Shown here: one piece after another, positions 35,901-42,642 of the stretch
Numbering within the stretch: position 1 is the first letter of the stretch
Layout of the letters: the number at the start of each line of letters is the position of its first letter
NCBI RefSeq assembly: GCF_900156875.1
Contig: NZ_LT707409.1
Span: 2,873,279 to 2,937,278, forward strand
DNA: 64,000 nucleotides
Origin: Robertmurraya dakarensis
GTDB lineage: Bacteria > Bacillota > Bacilli > Bacillales > Cytobacillaceae
Direction of reading: 5' to 3'
Notes under the pieces: model-generated
The model's database searches: none
What the model was told of the DNA's origin: nothing
What the model saw: the letters and a program-made list of their open reading frames with translations, nothing else
Translations under genes and position numbers: made by a program

Positions 35901-36671
35901 TGTTGCCGGATCGCCAAACACCCATGAATCATGATGGACTTCTTCCCCCTCACAATCAGGACATACTACTCCTTCTTCAATCAGCCTCTTGCGATTTTGT
36001 TCAGGTTCGTAACGATAACTAATCGCATGTGTAGACTCTCTCTCCTGATTTGTAACAGGATCAAGCGGGCGATTTCCAGTTATATCCTTTGTTGACATTT
36101 CATCATGGAAAATAAATGCATATTCACGAAATGAAGGGGCAAATGGATGGTGTACATCAGCAAACATCCCGCTATTTAACGGTCCTCCAGTTTCCGGGTC
36201 TGTCCACCATGATCCTCGTTTTTCAATAAAGAGGCACCCAAATAATCCATTAATACTTGTTCCTTCATCACTGCTGTCAGGATTTCCCAAGTCTGTAAAT
36301 ATGGATACTCCCTCATGATTAAATTGCAGACGGTAAAGGATTTTCTCACCCGGCTCTGCCAATGTATTTGGGTTAAAACCGACATTTGCACCATCTGAGT
36401 TCAATACATCATAGTCTGCTTCTTGAAAGTGCATTCCAGTTGCATAATGAATCTTGTTTTCAAATAATATTTCAACGGTGTCACCTTGATTCGCCCGAAT
36501 ACACAAAGGCTGCACTAAGTCTACCGGTGTAAATGGATTCTTTTTAACAGCTTCCTTCACTTTCTCTTCATTTTCTTTCAAAACGTACATCATGCCCGTT
36601 TCATTGTAGTCACCAAAATTGTTTAATACTATTCGAATTGGGATCGCAACAACATGATAAAATCTCTTCAT
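32997..36671 (-). CDS. mnxG: Giant multicopper oxidase, MnxG-like Mn(II) oxidase
   Basis: 1224 residues from ATG 36671 (GGGAG at 7 bp). Multiple cupredoxin domains are strung together. Copper motifs in order: HVFHYHAH (about 284) and HCHLYPHFGVGM (about 336), a type-1/trinuclear pair in the N-terminal third; HVHFVKFD and WFFHDH (about 535-600), the complementary half; then HSFNVHG (about 760) and HTFHLHGH (near the C-terminus), extra His clusters. Length, domain number and the preceding small genes match MnxG (about 1217 residues) of Bacillus sp. SG-1, the Mn(II) to Mn(IV) oxidase on the spore surface. No signal peptide is seen, consistent with assembly into the spore coat or exosporium from the mother cell. 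Confidence 0.85.
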   Translation of the reverse strand: MKRFYHVVAIPIRIVLNNFGDYNETGMMYVLKENEEKVKEAVKKNPFTPVDLVQPLCIRANQGDTVEILFENKIHYATGMHFQEADYDVLNSDGANVGFNPNTLAEPGEKILYRLQFNHEGVSIFTDLGNPDSSDEGTSINGLFGCLFIEKRGSWWTDPETGGPLNSGMFADVHHPFAPSFREYAFIFHDEMSTKDITGNRPLDPVTNQERESTHAISYRYEPEQNRKRLIEEGVVCPDCEGEEVHHDSWVFGDPATPIFRGYRGDPAKYRLVHAGVKETHVFHYHAHSFFRDPLNTDSDVFDAISVSPQSWYTIDTLYGLGSLVGAFGDFIIHCHLYPHFGVGMWAINRVFDTLQDGSQCYPNGVPIKALQPLPDRPCPPAPTKERPGFPNFIPGKVGCKAPRPPLGVVGGRGLTELERNAAVPTARPGAVFTDPCIIEENPAVQEINVSLIELPLVYNRQGWHDPKGRIYVRDEDLEDVLAGRKEPEPLILHMNAGTCLSVNFTNRLPEVASGDAFQLVTRTYETSFHVHFVKFDVLVSDGANVGWNYDSSVLPGETIRYEYFADVELKAWFFHDHLFASYHQQHGVFGSTVVHGRFSKVLDPKTGEEVEAGAQVTVTHPLIPDYRDFALMVHDFALLFDKDGCPLNPPEFPGSQDDPGLFAVNYKNEPLQFRLGKDCDPAYSFSSFVNDDPVTPILHCYEGDPIRIRLLQGAQEESHSFNVHGLRWKKERPDIETEFQSQEHIGISESFTFDMEVPRSGDYLWTFETEEDLWNGCWGLIRAYDEEVDFLIPLEDRPSPPKRTKPLPVCTGNPPPPAKKVEVDAPLNAPVKVFHIAAFHVPIRYSKWGEQDPYGIIFALKEDMDEILSGKKEPVPLILRANQGDVVEVHLTSFLESEKFPFPDGIWPYPPVKEQAFYPPSVRISLHPQLIQYDVKSSAGETVGFNPDQTAGPGETVTYRWYVDVAVGACGMWDMADIRNHRSLGTYGTFIAESRGTQILNPKTRTPAVITSENVILNHPFSPDRREFVLVMYDGARLVDRDGCVIIDPVDGILTDVDPDELDDLVDTYDNGSRGFNYRTERLINRLNEHPILKDLFSSKVHGDPSTPVFEAYPGDPITIRLVNPSERRRAHTFHLHGHYWNTDDKDIFSQVKSIEDHVVLGHARDLQLHYGAGSFFNFPGDYMYRSGNIRWDIEQGMWGIIRVHKNKQVHLLPLKNSNAKLN

Positions 36672-36688
36672 ACGCACTCTCCCTTTTC

Positions 36689-36997
36689 CTAAATATCATC
36701 TCTAAGTTCCGGTATTCTCGGCATTCCTTTTTGTTCTATATAAAAAACTTCTATCTGATGAGCATGGATATACCATAATCTATTTTCAAGTTCTCCGATC
36801 GTTGTCACTTTTACATCAACTACAACAGCATCACCAACTACTTCCACAATTCTTCCAATAAAGACAAAAGGAAAAGATGGAGTCATGATTAAAACATTTT
36901 TCCCGATTCCAGCCACAAATTCATTTATAAGTGCTTCATCATGTATATCATTTACGGATGGTAAACTAATCTCAGTTAATCGAATGTCTTGTTCCAT
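36689..36997 (-). CDS. mnxF: MnxF-like subunit
   Basis: 102 residues, all-beta character: GKNVLIMTPSFPFVFIGRIVEVVGDAVVVDVKV resembles a small Sm/SH3-like barrel, ending with IHAHQIEVFYIE. Size and position immediately before mnxG (17 bp) match MnxF, which with MnxE forms the E3F3 partner of MnxG. GGAGG is 10 bp before the ATG. Subunit role inferred from the SG-1 complex. Confidence 0.72.
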   Translation of the reverse strand: MEQDIRLTEISLPSVNDIHDEALINEFVAGIGKNVLIMTPSFPFVFIGRIVEVVGDAVVVDVKVTTIGELENRLWYIHAHQIEVFYIEQKGMPRIPELRDDI

Positions 36998-37040
36998 GGT
37001 TAAGAAGCCTCCTTACATTTTCTTGATGAGTTCAAGCTGA

Positions 37041-37424
37041 TCACGTAAGTGGAATCCTGTCATTACAATCAAAGTCAGGCGAAAAATGGGATATTTTTTC
37101 TAGCGGGATGCTTAATGGAGTAGGAAATTGATAAAATGGAGCATTAATCATTTTTATGTTTACTGGGAATAATGTAACATCACCTTGTGTCACTCTTATG
37201 ATCGTTCCGCAAAAAATCGGACGAAATGTTTGGCCAAATAAATTTAACTGATCTGAATTGGTCACGACTAAAATACTTTTACCTATCATTCCATTCAATT
37301 CATCAAACAATTGATCTTCAACATTGGCTATATTTATCCGTATCATACCGTCAAAAAATCGTTCATCGTCCATTACCCGTTTTTCATCTACCTTCTTTTC
37401 ATTGTCTTTTTTTTCGTTTGACAT
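37041..37424 (-). CDS. mnxE: MnxE-like subunit
   Basis: 127 residues from ATG 37424 with AAAGGAGGAGG at ideal distance; a longer frame to 37463 overlaps the previous gene. Charged Lys/Glu N-terminus (about 1-22), then a beta domain GKSILVVTNSDQLNLFGQ...FCGTIIRVTQGDVTLFPV...IPLEKISHF, the same layout as the MnxF-like protein. Likely copper-binding partner of MnxG. Confidence 0.68.
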   Translation of the reverse strand: MSNEKKDNEKKVDEKRVMDDERFFDGMIRINIANVEDQLFDELNGMIGKSILVVTNSDQLNLFGQTFRPIFCGTIIRVTQGDVTLFPVNIKMINAPFYQFPTPLSIPLEKISHFSPDFDCNDRIPLT

Positions 37425-37455
37425 ATAGCCTCCTCCTTTACTCATAGAAAAATAT

Positions 37456-38262
37456 TTATCCAAGAGAGCTATCCTTTGTAAATCTTTTAAATAAATACGA
37501 AAACATTGTCATGATCCGAATTGTTTCTACGTATTTCAAATCAATTAAATTAATATGACTACTCTCTCCAAAAAATGAAAGGGCTAGTTTGTTATCTTTA
37601 CAGCTTAGTATTTTACCAATCTTTTTTTCATCTCCTCTCAAGTGAGCAACCACCCACGTTTCCTTCCAAGCTTCCAAGTTAGTCTGAAGTGATTCCTCAA
37701 AAAACTGCTGCATTAAAAGATTTCGCTTCGAAACGGTTTCACCAAATTGCAGAATCAGTTTATTACGCAAATTATTGTCATAAAGAAAATGTTGATGTGT
37801 GTTAGAATAGTTCGGTATGCCAAATGGAATATTAGCACTTTCAATAATTGAATAAGGGATCCACATTCGTTCTTTGAGATTGGTAATCATCACAAAATCC
37901 CGGCCAACGGTACTAACTTTCCCGACTTTGTGTATGGATTCACTTCCGCATTTTGCATAAATCTCAATTTGCTGATTCCGTTTTGCTTTAAAAAATTTTC
38001 TCAGCTTTAAATATTTTCCTCTTTTTTCATTATGCTTGGAAATATTAAACATATTTGCACGGTCGATATATTCCATTAACAACCGTGTTTCCTCAGTTGT
38101 TGTTGATGTAGTCGGTGATGTTAATCCTTTTCCCCTCTTTATATTGAACTCATTAATAATATCCTCTTTTTTCTCTTCATTTTTCACCCTTTCGAGCAGC
38201 TCTTTTCTGTATTCATGTAAGTGAAGCCTTTTTCCCTTTTCATCACCCTTTTTCTGTTCCAC
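37456..38262 (-). CDS. CotB-like beta protein of the mnx cluster (position of MnxD)
   Basis: 268 residues, GTG start with AAAGGAG at 9 bp. Basic, Lys-rich N-terminal half, then two beta modules: HKVGKVSTVGRDFVMITNLKERMWIPYSIIESANI (about 113-147) and KKIGKILSCKDNKLALSFFGESSHINLIDLKYV (about 217-249). This repeated (G-x-V-x-x-[hydrophobic]-x-x-D-x-[VL]...IP...I) pattern resembles the DUF2642/CotB spore-coat module. It is the gene before mnxE, as mnxD is in SG-1; direct orthology is uncertain. Confidence 0.55.
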   Translation of the reverse strand: MEQKKGDEKGKRLHLHEYRKELLERVKNEEKKEDIINEFNIKRGKGLTSPTTSTTTEETRLLMEYIDRANMFNISKHNEKRGKYLKLRKFFKAKRNQQIEIYAKCGSESIHKVGKVSTVGRDFVMITNLKERMWIPYSIIESANIPFGIPNYSNTHQHFLYDNNLRNKLILQFGETVSKRNLLMQQFFEESLQTNLEAWKETWVVAHLRGDEKKIGKILSCKDNKLALSFFGESSHINLIDLKYVETIRIMTMFSYLFKRFTKDSSLG

Positions 38263-38286
38263 AAAATGATGCTCCTTTCCATTGGA

Positions 38287-38751
38287 TTAGACTTTTAAAG
38301 AATAAAAGACAAAAAAAATTGTAACTCCAGCAAGAAAAGTGCCGAATACACCAAAAAGCATCATGTTTTGATTTATATTCGTAAGATAGGCAGCCGGTAA
38401 GCTGCATATACTTGGATCCTTAATGACTAATCCAAGCATATTTCCCATTAAGCCTCCTACAATTCCATTAAAGAAACCTGCTAAAAGTGATTGGAATTTT
38501 ACTAAAGAGCCAAACAGCACTCCAATAAGTCCGCAGACAATAACAGATATAATCATAACTATGGAAAAATTCTCCGGAAATAAAAACTGTACAATCATTG
38601 ATAAATTCAAGCTCAGAATGCCACTGCAGCTCATTGCCATAATCATTCCAAACCGATCATCATATAATTTCCTTTTCTTATAAAAAATCTTATAAATCAT
38701 GAAACCTATAAAACTATTAAGGCATAGTAAACTTATAAGAAACATGGTCAA
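38287..38751 (-). CDS. Small four-helix membrane protein of the mnx cluster
   Basis: 154 residues from a TTG at 38751 with GGAGG 11 bp upstream (an ATG two codons later is the alternative). Four to five hydrophobic segments; Gly-rich GVLFGSLVKFQSLLAGFFNGIVGGLMGNMLG in the middle. Homologous in layout to the next upstream gene, so the pair arose by duplication and may form a heteromeric membrane complex. It corresponds in position to mnxA/mnxB. Function unknown. Confidence 0.6.
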   Translation of the reverse strand: MTMFLISLLCLNSFIGFMIYKIFYKKRKLYDDRFGMIMAMSCSGILSLNLSMIVQFLFPENFSIVMIISVIVCGLIGVLFGSLVKFQSLLAGFFNGIVGGLMGNMLGLVIKDPSICSLPAAYLTNINQNMMLFGVFGTFLAGVTIFFVFYSLKV

Positions 38752-38770
38752 TTCGCATCCATCCTCCTAT

Positions 38771-39190
38771 CTATGTATGCTTGGCTGACAGAACCAACAA
38801 GAACAGAGAAAGAAGAAAGATCCCCTCCAGGAAAGTTAAAAAAATATAACTATTTTTTGCTGCTGCCCCAATCATTGGTGCCATTATACCCATCATTAAC
38901 CCATTGCCATAACCAGTTAACATTGTTTGATAATCGAACAATGAGCCAAATAGACCTCCAGCCGCCACACCAATTAAGGTTGTGATTATGGTTACGACTA
39001 CGAAGTTAAGCGGAAACTGATATATCAAAATCACCCCGGTTACAATGGCAATAAAACCGCCGGCCATATTTGAAATATTCATGCCCAACTGATATCCAAT
39101 CAGCCTACGAATCCGAAACAGGTACAAATACGTGCAGACAAGTATCAACACATTTCCATAGAGAAGATACCCCAGATATCCAGCCAGCAT
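38771..39190 (-). CDS. Small four-helix membrane protein, first gene of the mnx cluster
   Basis: 139 residues from ATG 39190, preceded by GAGGTGG; a longer frame to 39247 has no ribosome site. Four to five hydrophobic segments with GGLFGSLFDYQTMLTGYGNGLMMGIMAPMIG, clearly parallel to the following gene (GxLFGSL..xQ.xLxGxxNGxxxGxM). Probably mother-cell membrane protein made with the Mn oxidase. No clear promoter found; a poor sigma-K-like CATAGGACA lies 20 bp upstream. Confidence 0.6.
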   Translation of the reverse strand: MLAGYLGYLLYGNVLILVCTYLYLFRIRRLIGYQLGMNISNMAGGFIAIVTGVILIYQFPLNFVVVTIITTLIGVAAGGLFGSLFDYQTMLTGYGNGLMMGIMAPMIGAAAKNSYIFLTFLEGIFLLSLFLLVLSAKHT

Positions 39191-39284
39191 TCTTAACCAC
39201 CTCTTGAATGTCCTATGATTCATTTTTATTAGACAAATGCTTGTCATTATTCTATTTATTATTTTTTGTCATCCTAACCGCCCA

Positions 39285-39313
39285 GACAAAAAGGGTAGTT
39301 CACCCATAAACTA
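39285..39313 (+). promoter_or_regulatory. Sigma-K promoter of the CotB-like gene
   Basis: GACA (39285-39288), 16-bp spacer, CATAAACTA (39305-39313): fits the sigma-K consensus (mACm, 16-17, CATAnnnTA) except for the first -35 base. Confidence 0.7.
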
Positions 39314-39335
39314 GGTATATATTTAGGAAAGGAGT

Positions 39336-40160
39336 GTGCCTAAAATAAGTTTCTTTAGAGAGAAGAATAATGTCGACGGTTTCAATGAGTTTAGGTGTCC
39401 TGAATGTATTTCAGGGGAACATGATGGGGATTTTTTTTGTTCAGCATTAAGATGTCCTGAACAAATTCCTCAGCCGAAATTCCCATCTGCTAATAGCTCG
39501 TTTCCACCGGAAGAGCTAGCTGAAATTACCGAATGTATTGAGGAAGCAAATGAAATTCTACTTACATTAGGTGTTGAGAGGGATTCGGAAAACCTGAGGG
39601 CCATGCAGGAAAGCTTAAGAAAATTGAGAAACCACCGCTTCCTAGTAACGATAAACTGTGGTGAAGATCAAGAAACACAAACCATCAAAGGACATCTGGC
39701 AGACGCGGGATTAGATTTTATTATTATCCAAACAGATGTGGGGAATATTGTTATGATTCCTTTTGAACGAATAGTACAGATGAAACGACTGCTCAAGGAG
39801 AAAGTACAAAATCGAAGGGAGCAAGAGCTGCTTAACATAGACGCATGCCTGCGAAGAGCTCTTACTTTCAATTTTGGTAAGGTTGTGCCGAAAAGTCCGT
39901 TTTTACTCAATTTATTTTTCGGGCTTAAATTGAAGCTTTTTCTTGAAAGCTACGTTGACAGTTTTATCTATGTAAAATCCGAAAATCATAAAATGGAAAA
40001 AGACGGTAAACTGATAAATGTTAATAAAAGAAGAATAGTAATGGAGATTGATCACGAAAAACAAGGTATTGATTTTGATGAGTTATGTTATATTGAGATT
40101 GAAAGAGGACTCCTTGCTAGAGAATATTTAATTTGTAATCAAAATCCTATTGTACAATAA
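39336..40160 (+). CDS. CotB-like spore protein with N-terminal cysteine motif
   Basis: 274 residues, GTG start with a weak AGGA seven bases upstream (the stronger GGAG is too close). N-terminal CPECISGEHDGDFFC...CPEQ cysteine cluster (about 20-43), a helical stretch, then the beta module IKGHLADAGLDFIIIQTDVGNIVMIPFERIVQM (about 115-147), the DUF2642/CotB-type pattern. A sigma-K promoter sits directly upstream, so it should be made late in the mother cell. It is divergent from the mnx operon. Confidence 0.65.
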   Translation: MPKISFFREKNNVDGFNEFRCPECISGEHDGDFFCSALRCPEQIPQPKFPSANSSFPPEELAEITECIEEANEILLTLGVERDSENLRAMQESLRKLRNHRFLVTINCGEDQETQTIKGHLADAGLDFIIIQTDVGNIVMIPFERIVQMKRLLKEKVQNRREQELLNIDACLRRALTFNFGKVVPKSPFLLNLFFGLKLKLFLESYVDSFIYVKSENHKMEKDGKLINVNKRRIVMEIDHEKQGIDFDELCYIEIERGLLAREYLICNQNPIVQ

Positions 40161-40217
40161 ATCTTTACATTGATATCATGAGCAGAAGCCTTCGGAAAGG
40201 TCCGAAGGCTTTTGACG

Positions 40218-40979
40218 TTAACCAATTTGTATCTCAACTTTACATCCTTTATGCTGTAACAACTTAAATTTTAAGTCATCATTCAATCCAGCTAGCCGCA
40301 ATTCAAATCGCTCATCGCAAAACGGAATGGCATGGTCACAAAAACATGTGAATTTTTGATGACAACAGCGGTTATTTCGCATATGGTAAAAGTGTTCGGA
40401 GTAATCATATCTTCGGTCATGTTCGTCATGACAATGAGGACAGTGGTCGTGCCTTTCTCGGTGCTCGTGATGGCAATGAGGACAACGGTCGTGTTTTTCC
40501 CGGTGCTCGTGATGGCATTGAGGACAATGGTCGTGTCTTAACTCATCAAATTTCTTACGTTTATTAGTATGTTTCACGCCCCTGTGATTTTTGCTATAAC
40601 ATTGACAAGGGGTTTTATTACAGCCTTTACAACTATGATGAAATTCCTTATCCTTTTTCCTTTTTTTCTCTCGACGATCATTAAAATCTGATAAGCGCCC
40701 AATTTGTACACAATGACAATTTCCATGGTGCTTACATTGTAATACTCTTTCTGAAGCCCATTGGCCAGGCCATTTTATATGTGTAATCCTATCTGTTAAA
40801 ACACTTATTATAAGATGATCATCCTGTAATATTTCAACGAAATCAATTCCAACATCAACTATTTTCCCTTTGATAGTTAAAGGATCCTCTTTAATATATT
40901 TAAACCTCATGGTATCTGGACCAGCTTTATTCTGTTCTCTATTTGTTAATAAGTTATTGATATCTTTCCTTAAATACAT
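40218..40979 (-). CDS. His/Cys-repeat metal-binding spore protein
   Basis: 253 residues; GGAGGGGA 6 bp before the ATG. The N-terminal third contains the CotB-like module TIKGKIVDVGIDFVEILQDDHLIISVL (about 34-60). The C-terminal half has three tandem 14-residue repeats of the form HD[HR]CPxCHxEHxxx (about 152-193), flanked by more CxC and HC pairs, giving dozens of potential metal ligands. Behind a perfect sigma-K promoter and next to the Mn oxidase cluster, it is probably a coat protein binding Mn, Cu or Zn. I do not know a named homologue. Confidence 0.65.
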   Translation of the reverse strand: MYLRKDINNLLTNREQNKAGPDTMRFKYIKEDPLTIKGKIVDVGIDFVEILQDDHLIISVLTDRITHIKWPGQWASERVLQCKHHGNCHCVQIGRLSDFNDRREKKRKKDKEFHHSCKGCNKTPCQCYSKNHRGVKHTNKRKKFDELRHDHCPQCHHEHREKHDRCPHCHHEHRERHDHCPHCHDEHDRRYDYSEHFYHMRNNRCCHQKFTCFCDHAIPFCDERFELRLAGLNDDLKFKLLQHKGCKVEIQIG

Positions 40980-41008
40980 TTTCTCCCCTCCTATAACATG
41001 GACTAATT

Positions 41009-41037
41009 TAACATATGACTAAAGTATTTAGAGTGTT
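41009..41037 (-). promoter_or_regulatory. Sigma-K promoter of the His/Cys-repeat gene
   Basis: On the minus strand AACA (41037-41034), 16-bp spacer, CATATGTTA (41017-41009): an exact match to mACm-16-CATAnnnTA, 30 bp before the start codon. Confidence 0.8.
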
Positions 41038-41147
41038 CAATAATGGGGTGAAAGCCTATTTGAAGTGTTTGGAACTTTAATACTTAACTAAATTAGCCTA
41101 GTAGAATATTAATAAATAAGGAGCTCAGTAAGAAGGAGTGAGTGCTT

Positions 41148-41564
41148 TTGAAGAAAGAACAGAAAGACCAGGAATCAAATTCCGTATCATTTTCTAAAAC
41201 GGAGGATAAGGAAACTAGAATTCTAAGATTAAAACAACAAATTGCAGCCAGTGTTTGGATCCAGGCCCTTGCACTAATATCTGAAGCAGTGAATGTAACG
41301 AAATTATTTTATTTAGAGGATGAAGAACCTGGATCGCTTGAAATACTGAATGGAGTTTGGATTCAAGCCATTGGGCAATTAATAGAAGCAATCGGTGTGT
41401 CTCACCAAATTTTATCCGAAGACACTCCATCACTATTAATTGGTCAAAGAACTGCCATCACAGGAGACTGGCTCCAATCAATTGGTGCTGCTATCGAAGC
41501 AGTGGGAGGAGAAAAGACGCATCAAGATGCCATTCGTCAACAGGAAGATGGTTTTGTTCCGTAA
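41148..41564 (+). CDS. Repetitive small protein with WIQAIG units (DUF6944-like)
   Basis: 138 residues from TTG 41148, placed 9 bp after AAGGAG. Three repeats of an amphipathic unit: SVWIQALALISEAV, GVWIQAIGQLIEAIG and GDWLQSIGAAIEAVGG, spaced about 38 and 41 residues apart. Similar repetitive proteins occur across Bacillus without known function. It adjoins spore-coat genes and is followed by a strong terminator. Confidence 0.6.
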   Translation: MKKEQKDQESNSVSFSKTEDKETRILRLKQQIAASVWIQALALISEAVNVTKLFYLEDEEPGSLEILNGVWIQAIGQLIEAIGVSHQILSEDTPSLLIGQRTAITGDWLQSIGAAIEAVGGEKTHQDAIRQQEDGFVP

Positions 41565-41624
41565 TGCTAAGAGTAATAACTCTCTATCATAAATTGCTTT
41601 CTATTTATACACTCGTCAAACTTA

Positions 41625-41664
41625 AAAACTCCCATAACCGGTTAGGTATGGGAGTTTTATCTTT
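41625..41664 (+). terminator. Terminator of the WIQAIG-repeat gene
   Basis: AAAACTCCCATAACC pairs with GGTATGGGAGTTTT, then ATCTTTTT. Confidence 0.8.
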
Positions 41665-41825
41665 TTAAAATGTAAGTTCAAACGACAAACGGTCTCTCCT
41701 TATTACTCAATCGCATAACTTTTACTTTGTTTCTAGCTCTTCCCAAGTTTTCTCCCTTTTTTTATTCTTATTATTAAAACAGTGTCATTCAGTTTTAAAT
41801 TAGATACCTGCTGATAAAATTTTCA

Positions 41826-41854
41826 TTGAAAAATACGAACATTTGTTCTAAAAT
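41826..41854 (+). promoter_or_regulatory. Promoter with LexA (SOS) box in the spacer
   Basis: TTGAAA (41826-41831), 17-bp spacer, TAAAAT (41849-41854). The LexA-type box CGAACATTTGTTCT (41836-41849) fills the spacer; its GAAC-N4-GTTC core is intact and differs from the Bacillus consensus at two outer/inner positions. LexA binding would block the homing endonuclease promoter until DNA damage. The rest of the 342-bp gap 41565-41906 holds only the upstream terminator. Confidence 0.75.
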
Positions 41855-41906
41855 AAAAATATCTAATCAATGCATTTATAAAAAGTATTCGGGAGAGGAA
41901 ATTATT

Positions 41907-42314
41907 ATGAAAAACTGGGAAGCTGCCTATTTAGCTGGAATAATTGATGGAGAAGGAACAGTTACTTTGACCAGAATGCATGAAAACGAATACCGACGGC
42001 CATGTATTACGATAGCTTCAACCGATAAAGAACTTTTAGACTATATTCAAACACTAACAGGTGGCACAATTACAAAAAAGAAAAACTATAAACCAGATAT
42101 ACATAAAAATTCCTACTCACTAATGATCAAAAAAAAAGATACAGTTTTTTATCTGTTAAGAAAAATTTCTAACTTTTTACGAATTGAGAAAAAGAAACAG
42201 CGAGCCTTATTGATACTTGAGAATTATGAAAAAGTAACCCCGAGAAATGGAAAATACAGTCATGACTTATTGCAGAAAAAATTGGCCTTCGAAGAACAAT
42301 TTTTTCAAATATAA
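41907..42314 (+). CDS. Free-standing LAGLIDADG homing endonuclease
   Basis: 135 residues from ATG 41907 (GGGAGAGG upstream). One LAGLIDADG motif, AAYLAGIIDGEGTV (about 6-19) with both acidic residues, then the STDKELLDYIQTLTGG segment and a basic C-terminal half. One motif and small size imply a homodimer that cuts a near-palindromic site. It is AT-rich and Lys-rich compared with neighbours, a sign of acquisition. It ends 33 bp from the tmRNA 3' end, on the opposite strand, and outside the intron. The intronless tmRNA gene is the obvious candidate target. Confidence 0.85.
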   Translation: MKNWEAAYLAGIIDGEGTVTLTRMHENEYRRPCITIASTDKELLDYIQTLTGGTITKKKNYKPDIHKNSYSLMIKKKDTVFYLLRKISNFLRIEKKKQRALLILENYEKVTPRNGKYSHDLLQKKLAFEEQFFQI

Positions 42315-42324
42315 AATAAACAAA

Positions 42325-42353
42325 TAAAAAACCACCAAATATGTATTTGGTGG
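42325..42353 (-). terminator. Terminator of tmRNA, overlapping its 3' CCA
   Basis: CCACCAAATA pairs with TATTTGGTGG, followed by TTTTTTATTTG on the minus strand. The left arm includes the CCA end of mature tmRNA. Confidence 0.8.
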
Positions 42354-42364
42354 AGACGGTGGGA

Positions 42365-42642
42365 CGTGATCTTCCATGCTTTCGTCATGGCACTGACTAT
42401 ATCTTGAACCTGTTTTTTTACAGGTCCTTCGGCGTGTTATGCAAAATGTAAATTTACTTGATTCTCAAGTATATTTTGCATCCTAGTACTACCATCATGA
42501 TGGCAGCCTATAAGTCGATACACGGCTGTTGGATTACTCCACATACCGCTCGGTATTGCCTTATCACATTTAAGTGACTTAGGTTTCACCGATAAAGCCG
42601 AATTTTCACTTATGTGTTACCACACAAGGCGACTATTTACTA
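42365..42642 (-). other. Group I intron in the tmRNA T-loop
   Basis: 278 nt, no ORF. The 5' exon ends in T and the intron ends in G, the group I rule. P1 forms between exon CGAT and the internal guide GTCG (42630-42633) with the U-G wobble at the splice site. P2 has a GTAA tetraloop; P4 pairs TCGGT with ACCGA; P5 and P6 (second GTAA loop) follow; P7 pairs GACT in ATCGACTTAT with AGTC in the S-type element AAGATATAGTC; P9 is CCATG/CATGG. Subgroup not assigned. Confidence 0.9.

Noticed and set aside
39195-39240. Sigma-K promoter for the mnx operon (CATAGGACA)
   Set aside because: The -10 lacks the final TA and no -35 AC is found at 16-17 bp, so no promoter was annotated.
42365-42642. Endonuclease gene inside the intron
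   Set aside because: No open frame of useful length on either strand within the 278 nt; the endonuclease lies outside.
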